Assembly: GCA_022823625.1 (NCBI GenBank)
Contig: JAJEHQ010000037.1
Coordinates: 62,001-126,000 of the forward strand
DNA from: Gammaproteobacteria bacterium
GTDB taxonomy: Bacteria; Pseudomonadota; Gammaproteobacteria; Arenicellales; JAJDZL01
Direction of reading: 5' to 3'
DNA length: 64,000 bases
This document shows, piece by piece, positions 45,059 through 56,653 of the stretch; the first letter of the stretch is position 1; each line of letters begins with the position of its first letter. A program made the position numbers and the translations under genes. A model generated the notes under the pieces. The model ran no database searches and was not told where the DNA came from. It worked only from the letters and a program-made list of their open reading frames with translations.

Positions 45059-47491
45059 ATGGTAGAAGTGACTGATTATTACGTACCCGAACCTCTAGAT
45101 TTACCATTGCTTCCGCTTCGGGATGTGGTTGTTTTCCCACAATTTGTAATTCCACTGTTTGTCGGCCGCAAGAGTTCGGTCAAGGCGCTGAATCAAATTG
45201 ATCTTGATCACCAGCCCCTGGTTATGCTGGTGGCTCAGAAAAATGCAGCTGTCGAAGAGCCGGGAGTCGATGACATTTACCAGATTGGAACAGTAGCAAC
45301 GATCAAACAGACGGTTGAACTGGCAGATAAGACAAAGAAAGTTGTAGCCGAGGGTATGTGGCGGGCAAAGGTGCACCATGTTTCGAGTGTCGATGGATAT
45401 TTCATGGCACACACCGAACCGCTTCATTGCAAGGAATTGAGTCCTTCGATGGCCAAATCAATGATGAAATCTTTGATGACGCAGTTTGAGCAGTTTGTCA
45501 AATCTGCCCAGAAAATATCACCAGAGATTGTCGAAAAGCTGGCTGACATTGAAAAGCCCGGTCATCTGATTGACATCATTGCTGCGCACCTTATAAGTCA
45601 AAGTGTCGCAGAACGACAGGCAATTCTTGAGTTAACTGACGAACAGGAGCGGCTTGAACAGGTGATGTCCGTGTTGGTCTCCGATGTGGAAATGTTCCAG
45701 GTCGAGAAAAAAATACGCGGGCGCGTCAAGAAACAGATGGAAAAAAGCCAGCGTGAATACTACCTGAACGAACAGTTGAAGGCTATCCATAAAGAACTGG
45801 GAAGCTCTGAAGACTCAAAAAGTGAGATTGATGAACTGGCAGAGAAGATTGCCAAGTCCGGAATGACTTCAGAGGCACAGGACAAGGCTACTAACGAGTT
45901 AAAGAAGCTCAAAATGATGTCTCCGATGTCAGCTGAAGCAACTGTGGTGAGAAACTACATAGACTGGCTGCTTTCAGTGCCGTGGAAAAAACGCAGCAGG
46001 ATCAACAGAAATTTGAATGCCGCACAGGAAATTTTGGATGCTGATCACTATGGCCTCGAAAAAGTTAAAGAACGTATTCTTGAGTTTTTAGCTGTTCAGC
46101 AGCGAGTCAAGAAACACAAGGGACCGATACTCTGTCTGGTTGGCCCCCCGGGAGTCGGTAAGACCTCACTGGGGCGATCGATTGCCAGAGCAACCAATCG
46201 GAAGTTTATGCGGATGTCTCTCGGCGGTGTACGCGATGAAGCAGAAATTCGCGGACACAGGAGAACATACATTGGTTCTTTGCCGGGAAAAATCATTCAG
46301 AATCTCGCTAAAGTGAAGTCCAAGAATCCACTGTTTATGCTGGATGAGGTTGACAAAATGTCTATGGATTTTCGCGGAGATCCTTCATCAGCGCTTCTGG
46401 AAGTGTTGGACCCTGAACAGAATCATACTTTTTCTGATCACTACCTGGAAGTTGAATATGACCTTTCCGAAGTGATGTTTATTGCCACCGCCAATACGCT
46501 GAATATTCCACCGCCCCTGCTGGACCGAATGGAAGTGATTCGAATTTCCGGTTATACCGAAGACGAAAAGATAAATATCGCAAAAGAATATCTGATTCCA
46601 AAGCAGTTAAAGTCCAATGGGCTTAAGCCCAATGATGTTTCGATTTCGGTCAAGGTATTGAACGACATCATTCGATATTACACCCGTGAAGCGGGAGTAC
46701 GCGGTTTGGAACGGGAGTTGTCGAAGATTTTTCGAAAGATTACACGACAGTTTGTACAGAAAAAAGTCAAATCTAAGCGAGTTCGGCTGATGCCGAAGAA
46801 CTTGGAAAAGTATCTTGGTGTTCGACAATTCAGGTATGGACGTGCTGATAAGGTAAATCAGGTTGGGCAGGTTACCGGTCTGGCATGGACGCAAACCGGC
46901 GGAGATCTGTTAAGTATTGAAGCGATCGTCATTCCAGGGAAGGGACGACACATCTACACCGGGAAGTTGGGTGACGTGATGCAGGAATCGATCCAGGCAG
47001 CCGTGAGCGTCGTTCGCGCGCGGGCACCGAACTATGGCATCAAACCAAATTTTTATCAGCGTAGAGATATCCATGTCCACGTTCCCGAGGGTGCGACACC
47101 AAAGGATGGCCCAAGTGCCGGTGTCGCCATGTCTGTTGCGATCATATCGTCGTTGACTCAGATTCCAGTTCGAGCCGATGTAGCAATGACCGGTGAAATT
47201 ACCTTAAGGGGAGAAATTTTACCGATCGGTGGACTCAAGGAAAAATTACTCGCTGCTCTAAGAGGAGGAGTTGATACCGTTTTGATTCCTGAAGAAAACG
47301 CAAAAGACTTGGTTGAAATTCCGAGCAAAATCAGGGATGAACTCAATATCATTCCAGTTCGCTGGATTGATGATGTCGTCAGTCACGCTTTGGAGTCACA
47401 TCCTGAAACTTTCGCGCTTTCTACAGGATTGAGTCTGGGTCTAGACGATGAAAGGAGCGGTGATGAAGGAGTTCAGGTTACCAAACATTAG
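45059..47491 (+). CDS. lon: ATP-dependent protease Lon
   Basis: An 810-residue protease. The N-domain begins LPLLPLRDVVVFP, the Walker A is GPPGVGKTS, the sensor region contains MLDEVDKM, and the catalytic dyad is Ser686 in KDGPSAG and Lys729 in GGLKEKLLAA, 43 residues apart as in the E. coli enzyme. It degrades misfolded and regulatory proteins in the cytosol. Usual gammaproteobacterial position between clpX and the HU gene. Confidence 0.97.
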   Translation: MVEVTDYYVPEPLDLPLLPLRDVVVFPQFVIPLFVGRKSSVKALNQIDLDHQPLVMLVAQKNAAVEEPGVDDIYQIGTVATIKQTVELADKTKKVVAEGMWRAKVHHVSSVDGYFMAHTEPLHCKELSPSMAKSMMKSLMTQFEQFVKSAQKISPEIVEKLADIEKPGHLIDIIAAHLISQSVAERQAILELTDEQERLEQVMSVLVSDVEMFQVEKKIRGRVKKQMEKSQREYYLNEQLKAIHKELGSSEDSKSEIDELAEKIAKSGMTSEAQDKATNELKKLKMMSPMSAEATVVRNYIDWLLSVPWKKRSRINRNLNAAQEILDADHYGLEKVKERILEFLAVQQRVKKHKGPILCLVGPPGVGKTSLGRSIARATNRKFMRMSLGGVRDEAEIRGHRRTYIGSLPGKIIQNLAKVKSKNPLFMLDEVDKMSMDFRGDPSSALLEVLDPEQNHTFSDHYLEVEYDLSEVMFIATANTLNIPPPLLDRMEVIRISGYTEDEKINIAKEYLIPKQLKSNGLKPNDVSISVKVLNDIIRYYTREAGVRGLERELSKIFRKITRQFVQKKVKSKRVRLMPKNLEKYLGVRQFRYGRADKVNQVGQVTGLAWTQTGGDLLSIEAIVIPGKGRHIYTGKLGDVMQESIQAAVSVVRARAPNYGIKPNFYQRRDIHVHVPEGATPKDGPSAGVAMSVAIISSLTQIPVRADVAMTGEITLRGEILPIGGLKEKLLAALRGGVDTVLIPEENAKDLVEIPSKIRDELNIIPVRWIDDVVSHALESHPETFALSTGLSLGLDDERSGDEGVQVTKH

Positions 47492-47766
47492 TCTTGCCGA
47501 ATAATCTTGGATGTTGAATCAGGGTGCGCTTGCCAACATAGTCAGTTCTTGGCCATCAATCAAGAAAAATTATTCGGCTGTTCTCATTTTCTTGCAGAAA
47601 GACAGTTTTACGATATAGTGATTATCTTTCTGAAAACTGTCTGATTTATTAGGTTTATGTTGTATAAATTTACTTTCATTTAGCATGTATAGACCCAGAC
47701 AACTTTAGTCTGAATTCAGTGAGTTGACCGGGGTAAAAACAATCAATTTTAATTGGAGGGGAAGGT

Positions 47767-48039
47767 TTGAAAAAAGCAGAATTTATCGGAAACATTGCTG
47801 ATAGTGCATCCTTGACGAAAGCAGACGCCGATCGCGCTGTTTCCGCAGTAATTAGTGAGATAACTAAGTGTCTGGCAAATAATGATTCACTGACTATTTT
47901 TGGTTTTGGCACTTTCTCAACCTATGCTCGTGCAGAGAAAAAGGGCAGAAATCCACAGGATGGTTCAGAAATAACGATTCCTGCATCTACTGGCATCCGG
48001 TTTAAACCTGCCAAAGCTCTAAAGGATGCCGTAAATTGA
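47767..48039 (+). CDS. hupB: DNA-binding protein HU
   Basis: A 90-residue nucleoid protein: MKKAEFIGNIADSASLTKADADRAV, FGFGTFSTYARAEKKGRNPQDGSEI and the DNA-contact arm ending FKPAKALKDAVN. TTG start with GGAGGGG about eight bases before it; many HU genes use ATG, so the weak codon tempered by a strong site is noted. The 275-bp spacer from lon to here is AT-rich and likely holds its own promoter. Confidence 0.95.
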   Translation: MKKAEFIGNIADSASLTKADADRAVSAVISEITKCLANNDSLTIFGFGTFSTYARAEKKGRNPQDGSEITIPASTGIRFKPAKALKDAVN

Positions 48040-48052
48040 TTTGAGGATTCAG

Positions 48053-48128
48053 GGGTGCTTAGCTCAGATGGGAGAGCATCGCCCTTACAAGGCGAAGGTC
48101 GCAGGTTCGAGCCCCGCAGCACCCACCA
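48053..48128 (+). tRNA. tRNA-Val(UAC)
   Basis: Acceptor GGGTGCT / AGCACCC, discriminator A, encoded CCA. Anticodon arm TCGCC-CTTACAA-GGCGA gives UAC; T arm GCAGGTTCGAGCCCCGC. Begins 13 bases after the HU stop. Confidence 0.96.
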
Positions 48129-48140
48129 AGCTACCATTTC

Positions 48141-48218
48141 GGGGCGGTAGTTCAGTTGGTTTAGAATTCCGGCCTGTCAAGCCGGGGGTCGCGGGTTCAA
48201 GTCCCGTCCGTCCCGCCA
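48141..48218 (+). tRNA. tRNA-Asp(GUC)
   Basis: Acceptor GGGGCGG / CCGTCCC with one G-U pair, discriminator G, encoded CCA. Anticodon arm CCGGC-CTGTCAA-GCCGG gives GUC; T arm CGCGGGTTCAAGTCCCG. Twelve bases after tRNA-Val. Confidence 0.95.
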
Positions 48219-48325
48219 TTAAATTGCATTGTGTATTCATGCAGTCGCGATGTTCGTGACTGCGTGGATACCCTCGTCTGTCTGTAAATCGTTTGCTGAC
48301 GAAAAAAATTTGAGAGTCTCGTTCA

Positions 48326-50227
48326 ATGCTGACCAGTATCCGTGACCGCGCTACAGGCTGGATTGCCTGGGCTATTGTTATTCTGATAACGATTCCTTTC
48401 GCCCTTTGGGGAATTAATTCATACTTCGAAGGTGGTGTTAATGTAAATGTTGCGGAATTTGATGGCGAAGAAATTGATTACCAGACTTATCAGCGCGCGA
48501 TTTATTCAGAAAGAGATCGGATGCGACAGGTCTATGGCAGCAATGCCACCGCAGAACTGTTGTCAGGCGAGGTGTTGGGCCGACAGGTCATCAACCGTCT
48601 AGTCAATGATGTTCTTTTACAAAGGGATGCGCGCGATCGAGGTTATCGAATCAGCGATGCACAACTTGCCGAAGCCATCCGAAATGAACCAAGCTTTCAA
48701 AGCGAACAGGGATTCAGCCGAGAACTGTATGAACGTATTTTGCAGTTTTCGGGCTACTCACCATCCGAATTTGAATCTGTGCAGCGGAATAACGCTGCAA
48801 CTCAGCAAGTGCAGACAGGATTTATTGAATCTATACTGCCGATCAATTCGACAGTAGAGGATCTCATTCAACTCTTACGCCAGCGTCGCACTGGCGAATA
48901 TGCGATTGTCGAACCATCAACCTTTCTTTCTGAGATTGAAATTACAGACAACGAAATTCGAGCGGAATACGAAGAAAACCAGGCAATTTATGTTGATGAA
49001 GAGAAAATCAGGATCGATTACATTGAACTCGCACCATCTGATTTTGCAGTGAACTTCGTACCTACCCAAGAAACCCTTCGACAGATTTATGATGCTGAAG
49101 CACAGCAATTTCGAGAAGAAGAGCAACGATTGGTGCGACACATTCTTCTGGAAGGTTCCGCTGGTGACAATACCGCTGCTATCGATCAGGCTAGTGAACT
49201 GATCTATCGACTGAATAACGGTGAAGATTTTGCTCACTTGGCTAGTGAATTTTCCGCCGATATTGGGTCGGCTTCCCAAGGCGGCGATCTTGGATGGATC
49301 AGTCGGGGAGCCACGGTGCCGTCTTTTGAATCAGTCGCATTTACTCTCTCCGAAGGCGAGATCAGCGAACCGGTCGAATCTGAATTTGGCGTTCATATCA
49401 TTCGAGTCGACGAAATTCAGGCGGAGAAGGCTAAGCCGTTTGAGGAAGTTCGAGATGAATTAGCCGAGCAGGCTATCCGTAATCAGGCTGAGATTGAGAT
49501 GTTTGAAATTGCCGAAGAGATGCGCAACGTTGCGTTTGAACAACCCGATAGCCTTGACGCGGCAAGCGATCTGTCTGGACTCAAGATTAAGGTGTCTGAT
49601 TGGTTCAGTCGGACTCAGGGGAGTGGAATTTCGTCCCACAGCAGTGTGCGAAATGCAGCGTTCAGCGCCACAGTACTGGAAGATGGATTCAATAGTGACC
49701 TCATTGCATTGGAAGATGGAAGACAGGTACTGTTGCGTAAGCGTGAACACCGTCCATCAGAGACTCTCAGTTTTGATTTTGTTAAAGCTGAAATCTCCGA
49801 AAAATTACTGTTTGAAAAAAGCGCAGCAAAAGCTCAGGAGTTTGCCGAAAACCTCTTGACTCAACTGACCGATGGTGCTGACTGGAACTCAACCATAGAC
49901 GACTACGGGCTTCAAACACGACCCGTTCCGGGTCGAACTGGAAACGAAGGTGATCAGGACTCCGCCGAAGTGGCGAGTTACGTTTATGCCTGGGAGAAAC
50001 CGGGTGTGGATGGCATTTCCTATGGAGGTGGTCCGATCAGTCAGGGACGATTTGCGATGTTCAGAATTACCGGTGTGGTTGAAGGTGATGTTGAATCAGC
50101 GTCAGTTGACGAACAGAATAATCTTAGAAATATCATGCAGTTGAGATTTGGAGCAGGCTTGTTTGAGAGTTATCTCAATCAATTGCGCGACGGTATCGAT
50201 GTATCGATTAATGACGAACTGCTCTAG
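48326..50227 (+). CDS. ppiD: Peptidyl-prolyl isomerase PpiD (SurA-type)
   Basis: A 633-residue membrane-anchored periplasmic folding factor. One membrane segment follows the start (WIAWAIVILITIPFALWGIN, about 12-31). A SurA-N-like region runs to about 250, then a parvulin rotamase domain (about 265-360) with VRHILLEGS, FSADIGSASQGGDLGW and EFGVHIIRVDE. It assists outer-membrane protein folding. Located after HU and two tRNAs as in many gammaproteobacteria. Confidence 0.93.
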   Translation: MLTSIRDRATGWIAWAIVILITIPFALWGINSYFEGGVNVNVAEFDGEEIDYQTYQRAIYSERDRMRQVYGSNATAELLSGEVLGRQVINRLVNDVLLQRDARDRGYRISDAQLAEAIRNEPSFQSEQGFSRELYERILQFSGYSPSEFESVQRNNAATQQVQTGFIESILPINSTVEDLIQLLRQRRTGEYAIVEPSTFLSEIEITDNEIRAEYEENQAIYVDEEKIRIDYIELAPSDFAVNFVPTQETLRQIYDAEAQQFREEEQRLVRHILLEGSAGDNTAAIDQASELIYRLNNGEDFAHLASEFSADIGSASQGGDLGWISRGATVPSFESVAFTLSEGEISEPVESEFGVHIIRVDEIQAEKAKPFEEVRDELAEQAIRNQAEIEMFEIAEEMRNVAFEQPDSLDAASDLSGLKIKVSDWFSRTQGSGISSHSSVRNAAFSATVLEDGFNSDLIALEDGRQVLLRKREHRPSETLSFDFVKAEISEKLLFEKSAAKAQEFAENLLTQLTDGADWNSTIDDYGLQTRPVPGRTGNEGDQDSAEVASYVYAWEKPGVDGISYGGGPISQGRFAMFRITGVVEGDVESASVDEQNNLRNIMQLRFGAGLFESYLNQLRDGIDVSINDELL

Positions 50228-50232
50228 ATTGA

Positions 50233-51021
50233 TTAAAGCATCGCTTCACTGAATCCAACCGAGTGAAATCCACCGTCTACATACAGGACTTCTGCAGTAA
50301 TTCCGGAAGCCAGATCTGAGCACAAAAAGGCAGCAGCGTTTCCGACCTCTTCAATCGTTACGCTTCGGCCAAGTGGAGTTGCTTTTTCGTAGTGATCGAT
50401 CATTGCCTTCATGCCTTTAATTCCTGCAGCCGCCAGAGTGCGTATGGGTCCTGCTGAGATGGCATTAACGCGAATTCCGCTTGCTCCCAGAGATTGAGCG
50501 CAGTATCGCACGTTCGCTTCAAGACTCGCCTTAGCCAGTCCCATGACGTTGTATCCGGGCATCGATCGCATCGAGCCAATGTAGGTGAGCGACAAAAGCG
50601 CTGCGTTTCGCCCGCTCATCATTGGTGCAAACGCTTTGGCCATTGCTGAAAAGCTGTAGGAACTGATCTCATGCGCAATCTGAAAACCATCACGGTCTAC
50701 CGAATCCAGAAACAGCCCTTCAAGCTGTTCACGCGGTGCGTAAGCAATTGAATGGACAGCAATGTCCAGGTAGTCCCAGTGCTTTTCGACGGTTATGCGA
50801 AGCTTTTCAATTTCGTCATCAGTCGATACATCGCAAGGTGCAATGAAACTGGCGCCTAGTTTTTCCGCAAATTTTTCGACTCGAGGTTTCAACCTGTCAT
50901 TCTGATAGGTCAGCGCCAACTCCGCGCCCTGTTCTGCCATCGCCTTGGCGATTCCCCATGCAATTGAACGGTCGCTTGCAATTCCGGTGATGAGTGCTCG
51001 TTTGTCCTTCAAAAATGCCAT
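50233..51021 (-). CDS. fabI: Enoyl-ACP reductase FabI
   Basis: A 262-residue short-chain dehydrogenase-like enzyme. The start [28 protein letters not shown] is the FabI dinucleotide site, and the catalytic Tyr-x6-Lys is in YNVMGLAK, followed by [14 protein letters not shown]. It reduces trans-2-enoyl-ACP in fatty acid synthesis and is the triclosan-target form rather than FabV. It converges on ppiD with a five-base gap. Confidence 0.96.
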   Translation of the reverse strand: MAFLKDKRALITGIASDRSIAWGIAKAMAEQGAELALTYQNDRLKPRVEKFAEKLGASFIAPCDVSTDDEIEKLRITVEKHWDYLDIAVHSIAYAPREQLEGLFLDSVDRDGFQIAHEISSYSFSAMAKAFAPMMSGRNAALLSLTYIGSMRSMPGYNVMGLAKASLEANVRYCAQSLGASGIRVNAISAGPIRTLAAAGIKGMKAMIDHYEKATPLGRSVTIEEVGNAAAFLCSDLASGITAEVLYVDGGFHSVGFSEAML

Positions 51022-51140
51022 AAGAATGTTCGCTTTAAGTCAGTGGTTGTTGTTGATGTATCCGATGAAAGTCCACGTATTATATTGAGATGGACCGTAG
51101 CCTGTAATTTGAGAATGATTGAATTGAACCATACAAGTGG

Positions 51141-51872
51141 ATGATTAATGTGAAAGATTCAGTTGCTTTGCTTCAGCGTCCTGGGTACGAGTCTAAGATC
51201 GAACAGATATCTTCAAAATATCAAATACCGATCGTCACAATTCAACAGAATTCTTCCATTCGTTTTTTGTTGGACATTGAAGATGGTATCCTCAAACTAA
51301 TGGAATCTGGGTCTGTAAGATTTCGTCCGATTTACTGTCATTCTGGTTCTCTGCAGCGAATAAGTCGGCGAACTTTACTAGGAAGGGCAATCGGGAGAAA
51401 GGCGCAAACTGTTATCGACGCTACTGCCGGTTTGGGTGGTGATGCTTTTTTACTCTCCAGAATGGGATATAGCGTTTTGGCCATTGAGCGTCAACCAGTC
51501 ATTGCAGCACTGTTGGAAGACGGAATATTGCGCATTTTGGAAAGCTCTGATCGAATCAAAATTGAATTCCGATTTGCAGATAGTAGAAAGACACTTTTCA
51601 ATATGAATGAATCACCTGATGTGATCTATCTCGATCCAATGTATCCAGCCGGGCGGAAATCTTCGGTTGCAGTTGCGCGGCCAATCAGAATTCTCAGAGA
51701 ACTGGCAGGTGATGATTCAGATATAGATTCGTTGTTGAATGCGAGTTTTAAATTCGCATCAAGACGAGTTGTGATAAAACGGCCTCACTTTGCAGAACCA
51801 CTTCGCAGAGATAAGCTTTCGGACAGTGTAATGGGAAAGCTGGTTCGCTACGACCTCTATCAGGTTACCTGA
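51141..51872 (+). CDS. rsmJ: 16S rRNA m2G1516 methyltransferase RsmJ
   Basis: A 243-residue SAM methyltransferase with motif [27 protein letters not shown], and the catalytic YLDPMYP. These are the marks of RsmJ, which methylates G1516 of 16S rRNA. The 3' end overlaps the valS stop by 13 bases on the opposite strand. Diverges from fabI across 119 bases. Confidence 0.9.
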   Translation: MINVKDSVALLQRPGYESKIEQISSKYQIPIVTIQQNSSIRFLLDIEDGILKLMESGSVRFRPIYCHSGSLQRISRRTLLGRAIGRKAQTVIDATAGLGGDAFLLSRMGYSVLAIERQPVIAALLEDGILRILESSDRIKIEFRFADSRKTLFNMNESPDVIYLDPMYPAGRKSSVAVARPIRILRELAGDDSDIDSLLNASFKFASRRVVIKRPHFAEPLRRDKLSDSVMGKLVRYDLYQVT

Positions 51873-54652
51873 CTGTCAGCGAGCTTATTCCTACGTTCAA
51901 GTAATACAGACTGAGATTTTTGTGACTCTGAAAGCTTGCTGCGTTCTTTTTCAATAATTGCAGCAGGCGCTTTTTCGAGAAACTGTACGTTGTTCAGCTT
52001 ATTCCTGGAGCGGGCGATTTGTTTGTCCAAGTCTTTCATCTGCTTATCTAGTCGTTCCAGCTGCTCTTCCAAGTTCTCAAGTTCACCAGTGGGAACAAAT
52101 ATTTTGAAATCACCGATTTGAGTTGAAACAAACTTTTTTGTATCGTCTGAGACATCTGAGTCCGAAAGAGGTGCGAAAAATTTCAATCGTGCAAGCTCAA
52201 TGACAAGTGTTTCATTGTCCGTCAGCCACTTGATATTTTGCTCAGAACCATATTGATGCATGGCAACAATCTTTTCGCCTGGTTTGATGTGGTTCTCACT
52301 TCTTAGATTTCGAATGCTGGATATCACCGCTTTTATCCAGTTGATTTCCGAGACGGCATCATCGGCTGGTGGATTGAAGTCATCTGTAAATTTCTCAAAC
52401 ATAATTGACTGATTGGATCTGTCATCCGCAATTTTGCGCCATATTTCCTCGGTGATGAATGGCATAAACGGATGAAGCATTCGTACTGAAGCATCGAGAA
52501 CGGACAGCAAAGTTTGCCGGACTGACTGCTGACGGTCTTCTTCGATTGTTGAGTCTCTCATCACAATTTTTGAGAACTCAATGAACCACGCACAAAATTC
52601 ATTCCAAATGTATTCATACAGATATTTTGAAGCAATATCAAAACGATAAACTTCAAAAGCTCGCTGAATTTCATCCGCAGTATGCTGCATTTCCGAAACG
52701 ATCCATTTTTCAATTGCAGTTTGACAATTAAGCTGATTGATTGGTAGAACTTCCACATCCTTGGTATTCATCAGTACGAATCTGGCGGCGTTCCACAGTT
52801 TATTGCAAAAGTTTCGGTAACCTTCAATTCGGCCCAGATCAAAACGAATATCACGCCCCTGAGTTGCTAGTCTTGCAAATGTGAAACGAAGTGCATCGGT
52901 ACCATAAGCAGGAATCCCGTGCGGAAATTCTTTACGCGTTGCCGCTTCGATGAGCGGTGCGAGGTCTGGCTGCATAAGCCCGGTCGTTCTTTTGTGAATC
53001 AATGGTTCCAGATCAATTCCATCAATCAAGTCGAGTGGGTCTAGAATGTTGCCTTTGGATTTAGACATTTTCTGACCTTCTGAATCCCTCACCAGGCCAT
53101 GAATATAGACTTCATGAAATGGAATATCGTCGGCGAATTTAAGACCAAACATAATCATACGCGCAACCCAGAAGAAAATAATATCGAAGCCGGTAACCAG
53201 CACATTTGTAGGGTAGAAAGTCTGATAGGCATCCGATTCCTGGGGCCAACCCAGCGTTGAAAAGGGCCAAAGTGCTGACGAGAACCAGGTGTCGAGCACA
53301 TCACTATCCTGACGGAGTTCAAATTCATCGTTTCCGTGAAATTCAACTGCCTGTTTGACGGCATCGTCGACTGAACGCGCTACAAAAATGTTGCCATTCT
53401 CGTCATACCAGGCTGGAACTCTATGTCCCCACCATATCTGCCGTGAAATACACCAGTCTTCGATGTTCTCCATCCACTCAAAGTACGTCCGCTCCCAGTT
53501 TTTGGGCACAAAGCGAATGGTTCCAGCTTTCACCGCTTCAATTGATGGTTCAGCTAAGGGTTTCGCTTTGACAAACCACTGATCCGTGAGGTAGGGTTCG
53601 ATAATTTGACCCGTTCGATCGCCGCGTGGCACTTTGTATTTATGAGGTTCAACTTTCTCAACCAGCCCCAGTTGTTCCAAATCTGCAACTACTGCATCTC
53701 TTGCCGCTTCCCGCGTCATTTCGTGGTACCGTGTGCCCGGAAGATCAATCGATGCCTGAGGTGTCATAACATTGACAATGTCAAGATCATGGCGCTGACC
53801 CACTTCATAGTCGTTGAAATCGTGAGCTGGAGTAATCTTGACGCAACCACTCCCAAACTCAGGATCAACATAGTTATCAGCGACAACGGGAATCACCCGA
53901 TTGACCAAAGGCAGGGTGACCGTCATTCCAACCAGGTGGTTGTAACGTTCATCGTCCGGATGAACTGCAACGGCTGTGTCGCCAAGCATGGTTTCGGGTC
54001 GGGTTGTGGCAATTACCACAAATTCGTTGTTGTCGGTGATGGGGTAGCGAAAGTGCCACAGATGGCCATCTTCTTCTTCTGAGTTAACCTCGAGATCAGA
54101 GATTGCTGTCAGCAGTACGGGGTCCCAATTGACCAACCTTTTCCCACGATATATCAGACCGTCTTCATAGAGTGATACGAAGACTTCTCGGACAGCGTTT
54201 GATAAGTCCTCGTCCATTGTGAAACGTTCACGCGACCAGTCAACAGAAGCGCCAAGACGTCGCAGCTGATTAGTAATTGTGCCACCAGAATTTGCTTTCC
54301 ATTGCCACACTTTGTCGATAAACGCATCACGTCCAAGGTCAACGCGGGAAACTCCATCAGAATTCAGCAGGCGCTCGACAACCATCTGTGTTGCGATGCC
54401 CGCGTGGTCAGTGCCTACCTGCCAGAGCGTGTTGCATCCTTTCATTCGGTGATACCGAATTAATGCATCCATCAGCGTGTTCTGAAAAGCATGTCCCATA
54501 TGCAGGCTTCCAGTAACGTTTGGCGGTGGAATCATAATGCAATACGGTGCGCCTGTATTACTCGGCGAGAAATTACCAGACTCTTCCCACTGCTGATAAA
54601 TGGTCTGTTCGATTAAGTGGGGGTCATATACGCTATCTAACTGTTTATCCAT
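51860..54652 (-). CDS. valS: Valyl-tRNA synthetase
   Basis: A 930-residue class I synthetase. The HIGH motif appears as [13 protein letters not shown] and KMSKS as [10 protein letters not shown]; the editing domain follows FRYPI and the C-terminal coiled coil ([28 protein letters not shown]) binds tRNA. I take ATG 54652 ([11 protein letters not shown]); earlier in-frame starts at 54658, 54667 and 54685 are possible. Downstream of holC in the usual pepA-holC-valS order. Confidence 0.96.
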   Translation of the reverse strand: MDKQLDSVYDPHLIEQTIYQQWEESGNFSPSNTGAPYCIMIPPPNVTGSLHMGHAFQNTLMDALIRYHRMKGCNTLWQVGTDHAGIATQMVVERLLNSDGVSRVDLGRDAFIDKVWQWKANSGGTITNQLRRLGASVDWSRERFTMDEDLSNAVREVFVSLYEDGLIYRGKRLVNWDPVLLTAISDLEVNSEEEDGHLWHFRYPITDNNEFVVIATTRPETMLGDTAVAVHPDDERYNHLVGMTVTLPLVNRVIPVVADNYVDPEFGSGCVKITPAHDFNDYEVGQRHDLDIVNVMTPQASIDLPGTRYHEMTREAARDAVVADLEQLGLVEKVEPHKYKVPRGDRTGQIIEPYLTDQWFVKAKPLAEPSIEAVKAGTIRFVPKNWERTYFEWMENIEDWCISRQIWWGHRVPAWYDENGNIFVARSVDDAVKQAVEFHGNDEFELRQDSDVLDTWFSSALWPFSTLGWPQESDAYQTFYPTNVLVTGFDIIFFWVARMIMFGLKFADDIPFHEVYIHGLVRDSEGQKMSKSKGNILDPLDLIDGIDLEPLIHKRTTGLMQPDLAPLIEAATRKEFPHGIPAYGTDALRFTFARLATQGRDIRFDLGRIEGYRNFCNKLWNAARFVLMNTKDVEVLPINQLNCQTAIEKWIVSEMQHTADEIQRAFEVYRFDIASKYLYEYIWNEFCAWFIEFSKIVMRDSTIEEDRQQSVRQTLLSVLDASVRMLHPFMPFITEEIWRKIADDRSNQSIMFEKFTDDFNPPADDAVSEINWIKAVISSIRNLRSENHIKPGEKIVAMHQYGSEQNIKWLTDNETLVIELARLKFFAPLSDSDVSDDTKKFVSTQIGDFKIFVPTGELENLEEQLERLDKQMKDLDKQIARSRNKLNNVQFLEKAPAAIIEKERSKLSESQKSQSVLLERRNKLADSQVT

Positions 54653-54700
54653 AGACATTGGTGTCATTCGGTTGATTTGAAACACGCGTCAGAACGAACT

Positions 54701-55138
54701 TCAAATGTAATGGGTCTTGGGTTCGGATTCGAACAGTGACTGATACTGCGTGAACCTGACTTTCGCTTTCGCTTCATCCTCTGGGTGCGCATCGACTGGT
54801 TCAACGACCCGCTGAAACTGGTTGACAAATGACGGAACTTCGTCGTGAAGCGAAATTAATACATCATTGAATTTGTCTGGTGGATCCGACACTCCGATCA
54901 CCACTGGGAATTTCTCCAGATCTGGATCTTGGTCATCTGTCATTGAAGTATGTGGAATATAGCTGTTTGGTGAGAATGTCCATAACATCTGGTTCAACAT
55001 TTCACACTGGGTTTCATTCTGAACACTGACATACACTTTGTGGCCGTTCCGATATGCAGTGGATGCCAACTGGCACACTAATCGAGCTTTACCCAGATGT
55101 TGTGAAGTCTTGCGGTAATAGAAGGTGACAGTTGTCAT
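54701..55138 (-). CDS. holC: DNA polymerase III chi subunit
   Basis: A 145-residue protein with TVTFYYRKTSQ, a Rossmann-like core (RLVCQLASTAYRNGHKVYVSV) and a middle LWTFSPNSYIPH. Chi links the clamp loader to single-strand binding protein. Its place between pepA and valS supports the call. Confidence 0.92.
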   Translation of the reverse strand: MTTVTFYYRKTSQHLGKARLVCQLASTAYRNGHKVYVSVQNETQCEMLNQMLWTFSPNSYIPHTSMTDDQDPDLEKFPVVIGVSDPPDKFNDVLISLHDEVPSFVNQFQRVVEPVDAHPEDEAKAKVRFTQYQSLFESEPKTHYI

Positions 55139-55153
55139 GTAGATAGACAGGTC

Positions 55154-56653
55154 TCAACCGCCCATATTCAGATGATTGAGAATGTACTGAACAAATAACC
55201 CAACTGGTCGTCCCGTTGAACCTTTATTTCCGCCCGAGTGCCATGCGACTCCAGCGATATCGAGATGGGCCCAACGATATTCTTCGGTAAATCTGGCAAG
55301 AAAGCATGCTGCGGTCACGGCCCCTGCATCACTGCCACCAATATTGGCCATGTCTGCAAAGTTGCTTTTCAGTTGCGCTTGGTATTCATCCCAAAGCGGC
55401 ATGTGCCAGGCCCGGTCGTCGCTCATTTCACCGGCTTTGATAATTTCTGCTGCAAGTTCGTCATTATTACTGAAAAGACCAGCGCAGTGCTTTCCAAGCG
55501 CAACCACGCAAGCACCCGTGAGCGTTGCAGCGTCAATCACGGTTTGCGGTTTATAGCGCCCGATATAGGTGAGGGTATCGCAAAGGATTAATCGACCTTC
55601 GGCATCGGTGTTGAGAATTTCGATTGTCAGACCAGCCATGCTTTTGACAATGTCTCCGGGTTTATTTGCCGCTCCATCGGGGAGATTCTCACTGCTGGCA
55701 ACCGCACCGATTACGTTGACTGGAAGTTGTAATTGTGCGATTGCCTGCATCGCTCCGATTACTCCAGCTGCGCCACACATGTCAAACTTCATTTCATCCA
55801 TCGATTTGGCTGGTTTAATCGAGATGCCACCCGCGTCAAATGTCAACCCCTTACCAACCAGGGCTATTGGCGCACTTCCTGAAGGGTCGCCAGCGTAGTT
55901 CATGATGATCAGTTTTGCGGGCTCCCTGCTTCCTCTGGAAACAGACAGCAGCGAATTCATTCCAAGTTCGGCCATTTCCTCTTCTTCTAGCACTTCCACA
56001 CTTAACTGGTCATAAGTATCCAGTTCTTTTGCACTATTGGCCAGGTAGGTCGGCGTGCAGATATTGCCGGGAAGATTGCCTAAATCCCTCGATAAATTCA
56101 CACCTTCTGCTATTGCTTGACCCATGTTCGCACCATCGCGCGCCTCAGCCAAGTCCGACCTTGAATCCACAGCAATCTGAACCTGCCACTGTTTCTTTGT
56201 TTTATCGGCATCTTTTTTTAATTGGTCAAACGTATAGAGGTGAAGACTGAAAATTTCGACCACTCGCCGCGTCACCCAACTCAGACTACGTTCAGGCACC
56301 GTAATATCGCTGATAAACACCGTCGCTGTAGCGGGATTACCTGAAGTCAATTGGCTGGCAGCCCCACTAATTGCCTTGTTGAACTGGGCCTGATTGAATT
56401 CCGTACGCGGACCCAACTGAACAACAATCACACGTTTTGCTTTAATCCCATCAACCAGTGGTAACGTGACACAACTGCCGACTTTACTCTTTAGATCGTT
56501 GTTTGTAATTAGAGATTCGATAGCACCTGAGGTTTTATCGTTTAATTCACTGGCTGAAGGAGTAAAATCTTTTTTACCATAAACACCAGCAATGACATAG
56601 CCACTGGCGCAGGTGGAGGCTCGTGTGCTTCGAGTCGAAATTTTGATGGGCAT
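55154..56653 (-). CDS. pepA: Leucyl aminopeptidase PepA
   Basis: A 499-residue M17 metallopeptidase. The two-metal site is carried by LVGKGLTFDAGGISIKP, MKFDMCGAA and the signature NTDAEGRLIL. ATG 56653 (MPIKISTR) has GGAG ten bases before it; the in-frame upstream extension is ignored. In E. coli PepA also binds DNA; that role is not tested here. Divergent from lptF across 147 bases. Confidence 0.95.
   Translation of the reverse strand: MPIKISTRSTRASTCASGYVIAGVYGKKDFTPSASELNDKTSGAIESLITNNDLKSKVGSCVTLPLVDGIKAKRVIVVQLGPRTEFNQAQFNKAISGAASQLTSGNPATATVFISDITVPERSLSWVTRRVVEIFSLHLYTFDQLKKDADKTKKQWQVQIAVDSRSDLAEARDGANMGQAIAEGVNLSRDLGNLPGNICTPTYLANSAKELDTYDQLSVEVLEEEEMAELGMNSLLSVSRGSREPAKLIIMNYAGDPSGSAPIALVGKGLTFDAGGISIKPAKSMDEMKFDMCGAAGVIGAMQAIAQLQLPVNVIGAVASSENLPDGAANKPGDIVKSMAGLTIEILNTDAEGRLILCDTLTYIGRYKPQTVIDAATLTGACVVALGKHCAGLFSNNDELAAEIIKAGEMSDDRAWHMPLWDEYQAQLKSNFADMANIGGSDAGAVTAACFLARFTEEYRWAHLDIAGVAWHSGGNKGSTGRPVGLFVQYILNHLNMGG

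Noticed and set aside
41017-48218. Integration sites at the tRNA genes
   Set aside because: No integrase gene or repeated tRNA 3' end was found near any of the tRNAs.
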